From Micropruina sp. (GTDB lineage: Bacteria > Actinomycetota > Actinomycetes > Propionibacteriales > Propionibacteriaceae), in contig JADJTM010000002.1 in the NCBI GenBank assembly GCA_016711205.1, positions 434,001 through 498,000 on the forward strand: a DNA stretch of 64,000 bases, written 5' to 3'. The notes under the pieces are model-generated. The model worked only from the letters and a program-made list of their open reading frames with translations. It was not told the DNA's origin and did no database searches. Positions 18,056 through 25,829 of the stretch are shown piece after piece. Position numbers and translations under genes: made by a program. Positions within the stretch are counted from its first letter, which is position 1; each line of letters begins with the position of its first letter.

Positions 18056-20119
18056 TCACTCGGTGTCGGCCTGGGCCTGAATGGCGGTGATCACCACGGT
18101 GTTGACGATGTCGTCCACCAAGGCGCCGCGCGACAGGTCGTTGACCGCCTTCTTGAGACCCTGCAGGATCGGGCCGATCGCCACCGCACCCGATGAGCGC
18201 TGCACCGCCTTGTAGGTGTTGTTGCCGGTGTTGAGGTCCGGAAAGATGAACACCGTGGCCTTGCCGGCGACCGCCGAGTCGGGCAGCTTCGTCTTTGCGA
18301 CCGCCGGGTCGACGGCCGCGTCGAACTGGATCGGGCCCTCCAGCGCCAGGTCCGGACGGCGCTCGCGCACCAGTTCGGTGGCCTGCCGCACCTTGTCGAC
18401 TTCGACGCCCGAACCGGACGTGCCGGTCGAATACGACAGCATCGCGACCCGCGGCTCGATGCCGAAGGCGATCGCGGTTTCGGCCGAGCTGATCGCGATG
18501 TCGGCCAGCTGGTCGGCGGTGGGGTCGGGGTTGACCGCGCAGTCGGCGTACACGTGCACCCGATCAGCCATGCACATCAGGAACGAACCCGACACCACCT
18601 TGACGCCCGGCTTGGTCTTGATGAACTCGAGCGACGGACGGATCGTGTTGGCAGTGGTGTTGATGGCCCCGGACACCATGCCGTCGGCCATGCCGAGGTG
18701 CACCATCATGGTGCCGAAGTACGACAGGTCCTTCATCTTCTCGCGGGCCTGTTCAACGGTGACGCCCTTGTGGGCGCGCATTTTCGCGTACTCGGCGCTG
18801 AACTGGTCGAGCAGCTCACGGTCGTTCGGGTTGACGATCTGCACGCCGTCCAGCACCCAGCCCATCGCCGACGCGCGGGTCTTTATCTCGACCGGGTCAC
18901 CGAGCAGGATCAGGTCGGCCACGCCCCGCTGCAGCAGGATCGAGGCGGACTCGAGAATGCGGTCGTCCGACGACTCGGGCATCACGATGCGGCGCCGGTC
19001 GCGCCGGGCGAGTCCGTTGAGTTGGTAGCCGAACATCAGCGGGGTGATCGCCTTGGACGGTTCCACCTCGATCGCCTTCATCAGTGCGTCGGCGTCGACG
19101 TTCTCAGAGAAGACGCGGCGCGAGATCTCGACCTTGCGCGGCGAGGAGGTGAAGTGGCCCTCGGTGTTGAACACCTTCTTGGCGGTGGTGTAGGTGCCGA
19201 GGTGGCTGATGCCGATCGGCAGATCGAGGTGCATGCCGTCGAAGAGCTTCACCACCGTGTCGGGAATCGGGTAGCCGCCGGTCAGAATGACGCCGGTGAG
19301 CTGGGGGAACGACCCGGAGTGATGGGCCAGGATCAGCCCGGGCAGCAGCTCGGAGCGGTCGCTCGGCACCAGCACCGTGGCCTCGGTGACCAGCCGCGAC
19401 AGGATGTTGGGCAGCGTCATGGCGGCGACCACGACGTCCTGGCTCTCGCGGTCGAGCAGGTCGGGGTTGCCCAGCACGTGTACGGCATCGACCGCCTCGT
19501 ACTGGGCGCGCAGGGTGGGCGCGACCAGGATCTTGTCAGACGGCAGTGCCGCCACCAGCAAGTCGGTGAGGCCGTGCAGGGCCTCGACGGCGTCGCTCAT
19601 GATCGCGGGGTCGACGCGGTTGGCGATCACGCCGATGGTCTGAACATGGTGCGCGGTGAACTCGTTGAGCGCCGATTCGGCGGCGTCGCGGATCTGCTGG
19701 GCGTCGCGGTCGTGGCCGCTGACCACCAGCACCAGCGAGCTGTTGAGGTTGGCTGCGATCTCGGCGTTGAAGGCGAGTTCGGTCGGGCTGGTCACGTCGG
19801 CGTAGTCGGAGCCCAGCACCACGATGGCGTCGAAGCGCGGGCTGATGCGTCCGAACTTGTCGACGATCGTCTGCAGTGCGGAGTCGAAATCGGCACGCAT
19901 CTCGTCGTAGGTGATGCCGACCGCTTCTTCGTAGGCCAGGTCGACACCGGGCTGTGCGAGCAGCATCTCGAGAATGTCGTCAGGCGCACCGGTCCTGACC
20001 AGGGGGCGGAAGACGCCCACCGACTCGACCTCGCGCAGCAGGGTGTCGAGCACACCCAGAGCGATGACGGATTTGCCGGTCTGGCCCTCAGGGGCAGCCA
20101 CGTAGATGCTTCGGGTCAC
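18056..20119 (-). CDS. pta: Phosphate acetyltransferase, long form
   Basis: A 687-residue multidomain enzyme making acetyl-phosphate from acetyl-CoA. Domains in order: an N-terminal BioD-like P-loop region (PEGQTGKSVIALGVLD), a central DRTGG domain, and the C-terminal catalytic PTA/PTB domain (RRIVMPESSDDRILESA; SYSTGTSGSG; TVFIFPDLNTGNN). I use GTG 20119 (VTRSIYVAAPEG) because this is where family similarity begins; the longer open frame translates the repeat array upstream. Pairs with ackA downstream. Confidence 0.95.
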   Translation of the reverse strand: MTRSIYVAAPEGQTGKSVIALGVLDTLLREVESVGVFRPLVRTGAPDDILEMLLAQPGVDLAYEEAVGITYDEMRADFDSALQTIVDKFGRISPRFDAIVVLGSDYADVTSPTELAFNAEIAANLNSSLVLVVSGHDRDAQQIRDAAESALNEFTAHHVQTIGVIANRVDPAIMSDAVEALHGLTDLLVAALPSDKILVAPTLRAQYEAVDAVHVLGNPDLLDRESQDVVVAAMTLPNILSRLVTEATVLVPSDRSELLPGLILAHHSGSFPQLTGVILTGGYPIPDTVVKLFDGMHLDLPIGISHLGTYTTAKKVFNTEGHFTSSPRKVEISRRVFSENVDADALMKAIEVEPSKAITPLMFGYQLNGLARRDRRRIVMPESSDDRILESASILLQRGVADLILLGDPVEIKTRASAMGWVLDGVQIVNPNDRELLDQFSAEYAKMRAHKGVTVEQAREKMKDLSYFGTMMVHLGMADGMVSGAINTTANTIRPSLEFIKTKPGVKVVSGSFLMCMADRVHVYADCAVNPDPTADQLADIAISSAETAIAFGIEPRVAMLSYSTGTSGSGVEVDKVRQATELVRERRPDLALEGPIQFDAAVDPAVAKTKLPDSAVAGKATVFIFPDLNTGNNTYKAVQRSSGAVAIGPILQGLKKAVNDLSRGALVDDIVNTVVITAIQAQADTE

Positions 20120-20190
20120 GAGACTCAGGCTAAACCCCTGGCCGCGGGCTGTCTGCCGGGCGCCCGGTTCGCGGGCAGCTCTGGGTGCCC

Positions 20191-20400
20191 GACAGGGAAT
20201 GGGGACGGTTCCTTTCCCCGTCGTCGGGGTTCGCCGCCGCACCGGGGGGGCCCGACAGGGATTGGGGACGGTTCCTTTCCCGTCGGGTTCGCGCCCAGGG
20301 GGGCGCGACAGGGATTGGGACGGTCCTTCCTCGGGGTTCGCCGACTGTGAGGCCCGACAGGGATTGGGGACGGTCCCTTTCCCCGTGGTTCGCCGCCACG
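20191..20400. repeat. Four tandem copies of the GGGGACGGTTCCT hairpin repeat
   Basis: Cores lie at 20201-20213, 20264-20276, about 20317-20328 (degenerate) and about 20366-20378. They are separated by spacers of about 40-50 bp carrying related cgacaggga...tcccgtcgg flanks that can pair. The copy at 20264 has flanks CCCGAC-a-GGGA and TCCC-GTCGGG that pair with one bulge. The array lies upstream of pta and ends at the boundary of the IS element. The gap from 20120 to 20459 contains no gene. Confidence 0.85.
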
Positions 20401-20459
20401 AAGGTACGAGACTTCAGTGTCAGCCTGGAGCTTCGTAGACAGTTCTGTCTCGGTGTCTT

Positions 20460-21844
20460 GTTGACGTTTGTGTCTCACTGGGGTCAGGTGGTCCGGGGGT
20501 GGATTGTGAGCACTTTGAAGCCGCCGGTGGGGATCGTGCCGGGGTGGGGTACTGAGCCGAGGAGGACACCGTTGGTGTCGAAGATTTCGATGGTGGTGTG
20601 ATCGAACAGGACGTGCATGGTTTGGCCGGCGAGTTTGGTGCTGACGTAGATCTTGGCGTGACAGATGTGGATGCGGCCGTTGGTGCCGACGGTTCGGTCG
20701 GCCCAGCGAGCGGCGTCGGGGTCGTCGGAGACGGCGCGTTCGCCTTTCATGCGGCGGTGGATCCCGGGTGTGATCGGGCCTGGGGTGGGTCGCGGCGTGA
20801 TGGGTGTGGCCAGTTCGTGGGTGGGTGGGCCGGGGAGTGCTTTCGGTTTCGCTTGGTAGGACTCGGCGGGGGTTTGATCGGGGTGGTCGAGGGCTTGGTG
20901 GGCGCGTTGGGTGTTGTAGTAGTCGTCGAACTCGTCGATGAGCTCAGTCAGTCGTTGGCTGGTCCGGATGGGCCGGTGGGCGTCGAGGAACTGCTGAATG
21001 GTCTGATGGAGGCGTTCGTTCTTGCCTTGGGTGGTGGGCTTGCGTGGACGGCCGGTGATCGGTTCAACCCCAAGGTGTCGCAGGTACCGCTCGAGCTGGG
21101 TGATCTTGCCCTGACGGGACAGGTTGAATGCTGTGCCGTTGTCGGTCAGGAACCGGGCCGGGGCGCCGGCGGCCGATCGCTGCCGAGACGACCGTGATCG
21201 CTGCCCTGCGGTCTCCGACCGGGCGACATGCGAGGCCAGGATGAACCGTGAGTGGTCGTCCTCGACCTGCAACACGCACCGCTTCGATCCTGCCTCGTCA
21301 TCGAGACCGACCTCGAAACCGTCGAGCTGCCAACAGCCGTTCGGGTCCGGATACCGGAACCGGCGGTAGGAGGCCGGGGCCGTTTCGCCGGCTCAGGAGT
21401 GACCACCCCGTAGCGGGTGAAGATCCTCGCCAGGGTCGCCCGCGACGGCGGGGTGATGCCCCGGCGGCGCATACGGCCGCCACCGACAACGGCCCATGGT
21501 CCCAGCCCTCCTTGCTCAGCTGGGCCCTCACCTGCAACGCGATCGCTTCCAGTTCCTGGCTGGTCTTGTGCGGGATCGTCTTCGCGACCGGCTGCCGAGC
21601 GGCCAAAGCGGCCAGCTTGCCGTCGGTCTTCGCCCGTGCCCGAACCTTGCAGAACTCAGCACGCGAAATTCCCGTGCTCACGACAAAACCGAGTGACCTC
21701 ACCCCGACGAGGCTGGTCAGTGAAGTTGATGATCAAGCGACGAACACGCGCGTCGATACGGGCTGCCATGCCGACGACCCTCGCCACTCAGCGCACCCCC
21801 GCCTGAGCCGATCGTCCACAAAGCTCCGAGACACAACCGTCAAC
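20460..21844. mobile_element. IS481-family insertion sequence, decayed
   Basis: Terminal inverted repeats GTTGACGTTTGTGTCTC (20460-20476) and GAGACACAACCGTCAAC (21828-21844) match with one mismatch and bracket a single transposase remnant, total about 1.39 kb. Outside the ends, a CACGAAGGTACGAGACTTCA sequence recurs in direct orientation at about 20397 and 21911. No target-site duplication could be identified with confidence. Confidence 0.7.
20484..21769 (-). pseudogene. IS481-family transposase, multiply frameshifted
   Basis: Pieces of one DDE transposase appear in three frames. The N-terminal HTH part starts at ATG 21769 (MAARIDARVRRLIINF) and continues as GISRAEFCKVRARAKTDG. A middle part, RRRGITPPSRATLARIFTRYG, lies near 21430. 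The catalytic rve domain contains the D of LDGFEVGLDDEAG, FLTDNGTAF, and the glutamate in KNERLHQTIQQFLD (about 21000). The C-terminal part ends at 20484. A functional copy would be about 425 residues; the frame shifts several times between about 21290 and 21690, so this copy cannot make transposase. Confidence 0.85.
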
Positions 21845-21931
21845 ACAACCGTCCACGAAGGCCGAGACACAACCGTCCACGAAGCTGCGAGACACAACCG
21901 TCCACGAAGGTACGAGACTTCACAGTCCCCA
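21828..21931. repeat. Tandem 25-bp repeats at the right end of the IS
   Basis: The unit GAGACACAACCGTCCACGAAG plus about four variable bases begins at 21864 and 21889. A divergent unit GAGACTTCAC begins at 21914, and the IS terminal repeat itself (21828) has the same start. This looks like repeated terminal-repeat ends, as if several element ends had accumulated at one site. The stretch from 21932 to 22035 has no gene. Confidence 0.65.
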
Positions 21932-22035
21932 TACCTGTCGGCGATCCGAGACGCGCCCCCCAACGGCGCCTACCTCGCCCGCCTCGCCTTGCCTCGGCGG
22001 GCTCTGCCGCTCGGACTCCCCGACTCTGGACGGAC

Positions 22036-22827
22036 TCAGAGCCGGTCGGCCAACCAGGTCAGGTCGCGGATGTGCTCGGTGACCCCTCCGGGGGTTTCGA
22101 TCACGATGGGTGCGTCGGCGCTGCGGAGGACGTCGGCCACCCCGTCCGGATCGCAGTGACCGGTGCCCCAGTTGGCGTGCCGGTCGGCGCCGGAGTCGAA
22201 GGGGTCGCGGGAATCGTTGGCGTGGATCAGGTCGACTCGTCCGGTGATGGCCATGACCCGGTCGACCAGGCCGAGCAGTTCGTTGCCGCCGGCGTGGGCG
22301 TGGCAGGTGTCGAGGCAGAAGCCGACCCGGTCGGCGTGCGCGGACGCACCGATCGCGGCCCAGAGCCGATCGATGCGCTCCAACTGCCGGGTCATGGCGT
22401 TGGCGCCGCCCGCGGTGTTCTCGATCAGCAACGGCACGGCGATGTCGAGCCCGTCCACGGCCTTGAACCAGTTGGTGAAGCCGATTTCGGGGTCCTCGTT
22501 GGCGTTCAGATGCCCACCATGGACGATGACGCCTGCCGCACCGATGCTCGCCGCAGCGGTGAGTTGCTTCTGCAGGTGCTGCCGCGACGGAATGCGGACG
22601 CGGTTGTTGGTGCTGGCCACGTTGAGCACGTACGGCGCGTGTACGTAGAGGGCGATGCCGGCCGCCTCGGCGTCCGCCTTGAGGGCGGCGGCACCGCCGG
22701 CGTAGGCGACCTGCGGACCCTTCCAGCCCTGCGGATCGCCCAGAAAGAACTGGCTGAGCTGTGCGCCGCGCGCCCTGGCCTCGGCGATCGGGTCGGTCTG
22801 GTCGACGTGAGCCCCCATGGCGATCAT
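22036..22827 (-). CDS. nfo: Endonuclease IV (AP endonuclease, Nfo family)
   Basis: A 263-residue TIM-barrel enzyme cleaving DNA 5' of abasic sites. All metal ligands of the three-zinc site are visible in order: YVHAPY, VHGGH, LLIENTAGG, FCLDTCHAHAGG, LIHANDS, the DRH triad in SGADRHANWGTG, and IVIETPGG. Slightly shorter than E. coli Nfo but standard for actinobacteria. Start at ATG 22827, with ATG 22818 (MGAHV) possible. Monocistronic: an IS remnant lies downstream and a hairpin upstream. Confidence 0.93.
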   Translation of the reverse strand: MIAMGAHVDQTDPIAEARARGAQLSQFFLGDPQGWKGPQVAYAGGAAALKADAEAAGIALYVHAPYVLNVASTNNRVRIPSRQHLQKQLTAAASIGAAGVIVHGGHLNANEDPEIGFTNWFKAVDGLDIAVPLLIENTAGGANAMTRQLERIDRLWAAIGASAHADRVGFCLDTCHAHAGGNELLGLVDRVMAITGRVDLIHANDSRDPFDSGADRHANWGTGHCDPDGVADVLRSADAPIVIETPGGVTEHIRDLTWLADRL

Positions 22828-22880
22828 GACCGCGAGCCTAGCCCGGCGGTTACCTCGGTGGTGGCGCCCGCCGTCCGTGA

Positions 22881-22947
22881 AATGACGACCGATCTAAACG
22901 CGGTCTCGCCTCGGTGAGGCATCAGGGGTCGCAGATCGGTCGTCATT
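22881..22947. repeat. 15-bp perfect inverted repeat between nfo and abrB
   Basis: AATGACGACCGATCT at 22881-22895 pairs with its complement at 22933-22947. A small inner stem GCCTC-ggt-GAGGC sits within the loop. It lies in the divergent promoter region, so it is not obviously a terminator; it may be an operator or an intergenic mobile hairpin. Confidence 0.65.
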
Positions 22948-22990
22948 CTCCGACGTGAAACGGAGTGGGGGGCGTCCAAGAGGGAGTAGA

Positions 22991-23014
22991 GTCTTGAATA
23001 CAAGACAAGTCTTG
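22991..23014. promoter_or_regulatory. Probable AbrB autoregulatory operator
   Basis: Three alternating half-sites, GTCTTG-aata-CAAGAC-aa-GTCTTG, sit immediately before the ribosome-binding site (ggagga) of the AbrB gene. Overlapping inverted repeats this close to the start are typical of autoregulatory operators of swapped-hairpin regulators. Binding is inferred. Confidence 0.65.
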
Positions 23015-23023
23015 GAGGAAGAG

Positions 23024-23257
23024 ATGACCACGGACAAGAATCCGAACAAGAAGTTCTATGGCGCGATCACGGTGAGCGAGCGGGGGCAGATCGCGATTCC
23101 CGTGCAGGCCCGGCGCGACTTCGGCATCGAGGTGGGCAACAAGCTGCTGGTCTTCGGCGACCTGCAGCACGGCATTGCGCTGGCCAAGGCCGATGACGTG
23201 CTCGCCCGGCACCCCGGCAGCGCGGCCATTCTGGGGGCCGACCCCGATGCTGACTGA
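23024..23257 (+). CDS. AbrB/MazE/SpoVT-family DNA-binding protein
   Basis: A 77-residue swapped-hairpin regulator. The AbrB fold is clear in FYGAITVSERGQIAIPVQARRDFGIEVGNK as overlapping pieces: ITVSERGQIAIP, then ARRDFGIEVGNKLLVFGD. The start ATG 23024 follows a strong GGAGGAAGAG. Its stop lies 11 bp inside the next gene, so translation of the large phosphotransferase-like protein is coupled to it. Such small AbrB proteins can be antitoxins, but no toxin is adjacent; a dedicated regulator of the downstream enzyme is more likely. Confidence 0.85.
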   Translation: MTTDKNPNKKFYGAITVSERGQIAIPVQARRDFGIEVGNKLLVFGDLQHGIALAKADDVLARHPGSAAILGADPDAD

Positions 23258-25820
23258 GCGCACCGCGACTCGCACCACGGCGATCGCCGCCAACGCGGTG
23301 GCCGCCATCGCCGGCCTGGCCGGTGCCTGGGCCACCGGCTTCACCCCCTGGGCGCTGCTGGTCGCCCCAATCACCGGCACCCTGGGCTGGTTCGCCGGCT
23401 ACTTTCTCGGACGTTTCGCCGCGCGCAGCTTCGCCCAGGCCGGGTACGCACCGGCCGGACGCTCGCTGTACCGGCTGGGCGCACTGCCGCCGCAGGAGAG
23501 CTCCGCGGGCGGCAAGGCGCGTTCGCTCAGCCGGCTGGTGCGGGCCGGCAGCCCGGTACCGCCCGGGCTGGTGTTGCTGCCCCGGGGCTTCGATGACCAC
23601 GGGCTGACCGAACCCACCCGCGCAGACCTACGCACCGAGCTGGCACGGTTCGAGCCCGGGCAGCGGTTCGCCGTCCGCTCGTCCGCGACCGCGGAGGATT
23701 CGGCCGAGGCCTCGTTCGCCGGCGCGTACGAGTCGGTGGTCGACGTGGCCGCCGCCGACCTGGACGCGGCCATCACCCGCGTGCGCGCCTCGGCCGGCGC
23801 CGCCCGGGTGGGCGCCTACAGCCGGGCGCTGGATGCCGACCGCGGTGACCTCGCGGTCGTGGTGCAGAGCATGGTCGCTGCCGACCTCGCAGGCGTGCTG
23901 TTCACCGTCCATCCGCTCACCGGGGCGCTGGATCAGATGCTCGGCTCGGTCGTCCACGGGGCGGGCGAGGCGCTGGTCTCGGGGGCCGACACCGGCGAGC
24001 AGTTCACCCTGGCCAGGCCGACCGGCGACTACAGCGGACCGGACGTGCTGCGTCCCTTCGCCCACCAACTGCACGCCGAGGCGCACCGCATCGAAACCAC
24101 GTTCGACGGCGTGCCGCAGGACATCGAGTGGGTGATCGCGGGGGGCCGGCTGTCGGTCGTGCAGGCCCGTCCGATCACCACGCTCAACCCGTGGAACCCG
24201 CTCACGGCCGAACGCAACGACTCGCTGGCCGGCACCTGCCTGTGGTCGGCGACCAACCTCAGCGAGGCCAACCCGGTGCCGCAGACGCCGCTGACCATCT
24301 CGCTCTCGCGTTACCAGCAGGCCCACGGCGGCCCGTCCATGGCCCTGCGTGGACGTGAAATGGCCGGCTTCATCGGCGGACGTCCCTACGCCAACCTCAC
24401 CGTGCAGATCACGGCCCGGCGCGGCAAGGCGGGCAAGGACGATCCACGCGAGGTGTACCGCAAGCTCGCCGGCTGGTGGGGCAGCCTTCCGGACGGCGTC
24501 CCGGTGCCGCTGCTGCCGATGACCGCCGACGATTGGCAGCAGGCCGGGCTGCCGCTGCTCGGCAGCATGCTGCGGATGGGGTGGGTGCGGCTGCGGCTGC
24601 CGCGGTTCCTGCGTGACCATGCGCGCCAGTGCGACCACCTGGAGTCGCGGATCGAGAGCTGCGCCGGTGCCGATGACCTGCTGCGGCTGTGGAACACCGA
24701 CCTCTTCGGCTTCGGCATCGACTCGTTCTGGGCGGTGATCGCCTCGGGCTCGGACTCGCCGGCACGCCTCGAGCAACAGTTGCGCGACGAGTACGGTGCC
24801 GACATCGCGGCGGCGCTGATGTCGAACCTGTCCGGGTTGGCCGGCGGGCTGGCCAGCATGGGGCCCACCACCGGCTTGGCCGAGGTGCTGGCCGGCCGGA
24901 TGACCCGCGCCGACTATCTGCACCAGTTCGGCCATCGGGGCGTCAACGAGGTCGAACTCGCCTGGCCGCGGCCGTCCGAGGACCCCGGCTGGCTCGACCG
25001 CATGCTGGCCGGCGCCACCGGCAGCGAAGCTCTGGACGCGCTGCGCGTCCGCCAGGAAGAGGCCTACGACAAGGCGTCCGGCGCGGTCACTGCCAAGGAC
25101 GCCCGTCGGGCCGAACACGTGGGGCGGCGCTTGTTGAAGGTCGCGCGGCAGGCGGCGCTGCGCGAGGCCGTCCGCTCCGAGGGGGTGCGCACCACCGGCG
25201 TGCTGCGCGCCTGGGCGTTGCGCTGCGGCCAGGTGCTGGGCACCGGCGACGACGTGTTTCTGCTCACCATCGAGGAGTTGCTGGCCGCGCTGCGCGGCGA
25301 TCGCGCCCCGTTTGCGCTGTTCGAACTGCGGCGTGCCACGCTGCAGCGCTACCGCGACCTGCCGGCCCTGCCCGCGCTCATCGTCGGAGGTTTCGACCCG
25401 TTCGCCTGGGCCGCCGACCCGCAGCGGCGCACCGACAAGTTCGTCGCCGGCGCAGAAGAGGGTGCGGCAGTGGCGGCGTCCGGTGCTGTGGTGACCGGGC
25501 ACCCGGGCGCCCTCGGCCGCGTCGAGGGCACGGTGCGCCGCATCGACCGCTTCGAGAATGCGGACGACCTGCGGCCCGGCGAGATCCTGGTGACGCCGCT
25601 GACCAACATCGGGTGGACACCGCTGTTCCCCCGGGCCGCGGGCATCATCACGGATCTGGGCGCTCCCCTCAGCCACGCCGCGATCGTGGCGCGCGAGTTG
25701 GGCGTGCCTGCGGTGGTCGGCTGCGGCGACGCGACGGTGCGGCTGCACACCGGCGACCGGGTGCTGCTGGACGGGGCCGCGGGCACCGTCCAGATTCTGA
25801 GTCGTGCCGCGAGGGTGTGA
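23247..25820 (+). CDS. Membrane-anchored PEP-synthase/rifampicin-phosphotransferase-like enzyme
   Basis: An 857-residue protein. Residues about 10-55 form one or two TM helices. Then comes an ATP-grasp PEP/pyruvate-binding domain: AVRSSATAEDS, ASFAGAYES, VVVQSMVAADLAGVLFT, GAGEALVSG, and DIEWVIAGGRLSVVQARPI. A long helical middle region (about residues 330-750) lacks the PEP/pyruvate TIM barrel. A C-terminal swivelling phosphohistidine domain has LTNIGWTPLFPRAAGIITD then LGAPLSHAAIVARELGVPAVVG, where the histidine in SHAAIV is the phosphocarrier. This ATP-grasp/variable/His order is that of rifampicin phosphotransferase and its relatives rather than true PEP synthase. The variable domain would hold the phosphoryl acceptor, unknown here. 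The TM anchor is unusual. It is translationally coupled to the AbrB gene. Confidence 0.85.
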   Translation: MLTERTATRTTAIAANAVAAIAGLAGAWATGFTPWALLVAPITGTLGWFAGYFLGRFAARSFAQAGYAPAGRSLYRLGALPPQESSAGGKARSLSRLVRAGSPVPPGLVLLPRGFDDHGLTEPTRADLRTELARFEPGQRFAVRSSATAEDSAEASFAGAYESVVDVAAADLDAAITRVRASAGAARVGAYSRALDADRGDLAVVVQSMVAADLAGVLFTVHPLTGALDQMLGSVVHGAGEALVSGADTGEQFTLARPTGDYSGPDVLRPFAHQLHAEAHRIETTFDGVPQDIEWVIAGGRLSVVQARPITTLNPWNPLTAERNDSLAGTCLWSATNLSEANPVPQTPLTISLSRYQQAHGGPSMALRGREMAGFIGGRPYANLTVQITARRGKAGKDDPREVYRKLAGWWGSLPDGVPVPLLPMTADDWQQAGLPLLGSMLRMGWVRLRLPRFLRDHARQCDHLESRIESCAGADDLLRLWNTDLFGFGIDSFWAVIASGSDSPARLEQQLRDEYGADIAAALMSNLSGLAGGLASMGPTTGLAEVLAGRMTRADYLHQFGHRGVNEVELAWPRPSEDPGWLDRMLAGATGSEALDALRVRQEEAYDKASGAVTAKDARRAEHVGRRLLKVARQAALREAVRSEGVRTTGVLRAWALRCGQVLGTGDDVFLLTIEELLAALRGDRAPFALFELRRATLQRYRDLPALPALIVGGFDPFAWAADPQRRTDKFVAGAEEGAAVAASGAVVTGHPGALGRVEGTVRRIDRFENADDLRPGEILVTPLTNIGWTPLFPRAAGIITDLGAPLSHAAIVARELGVPAVVGCGDATVRLHTGDRVLLDGAAGTVQILSRAARV

Positions 25821-25829
25821 TCGCGCGAA

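Noticed and set aside
20191..20400. Regularly spaced repeats resembling a small CRISPR array
   Set aside because: Spacers are related to each other, the repeat itself varies and includes a degenerate copy, the same core occurs singly elsewhere, and no cas gene is present.
21864..21931. 25-bp tandem repeats as a CRISPR or iteron array
   Set aside because: There are no spacers, and the unit matches the start of the IS terminal repeat; it is better explained by IS ends.
22955..23257. AbrB-family gene as antitoxin of a toxin-antitoxin pair
   Set aside because: The coupled downstream gene encodes an 857-residue phosphotransferase-like enzyme, not a small toxin; upstream is divergent nfo.
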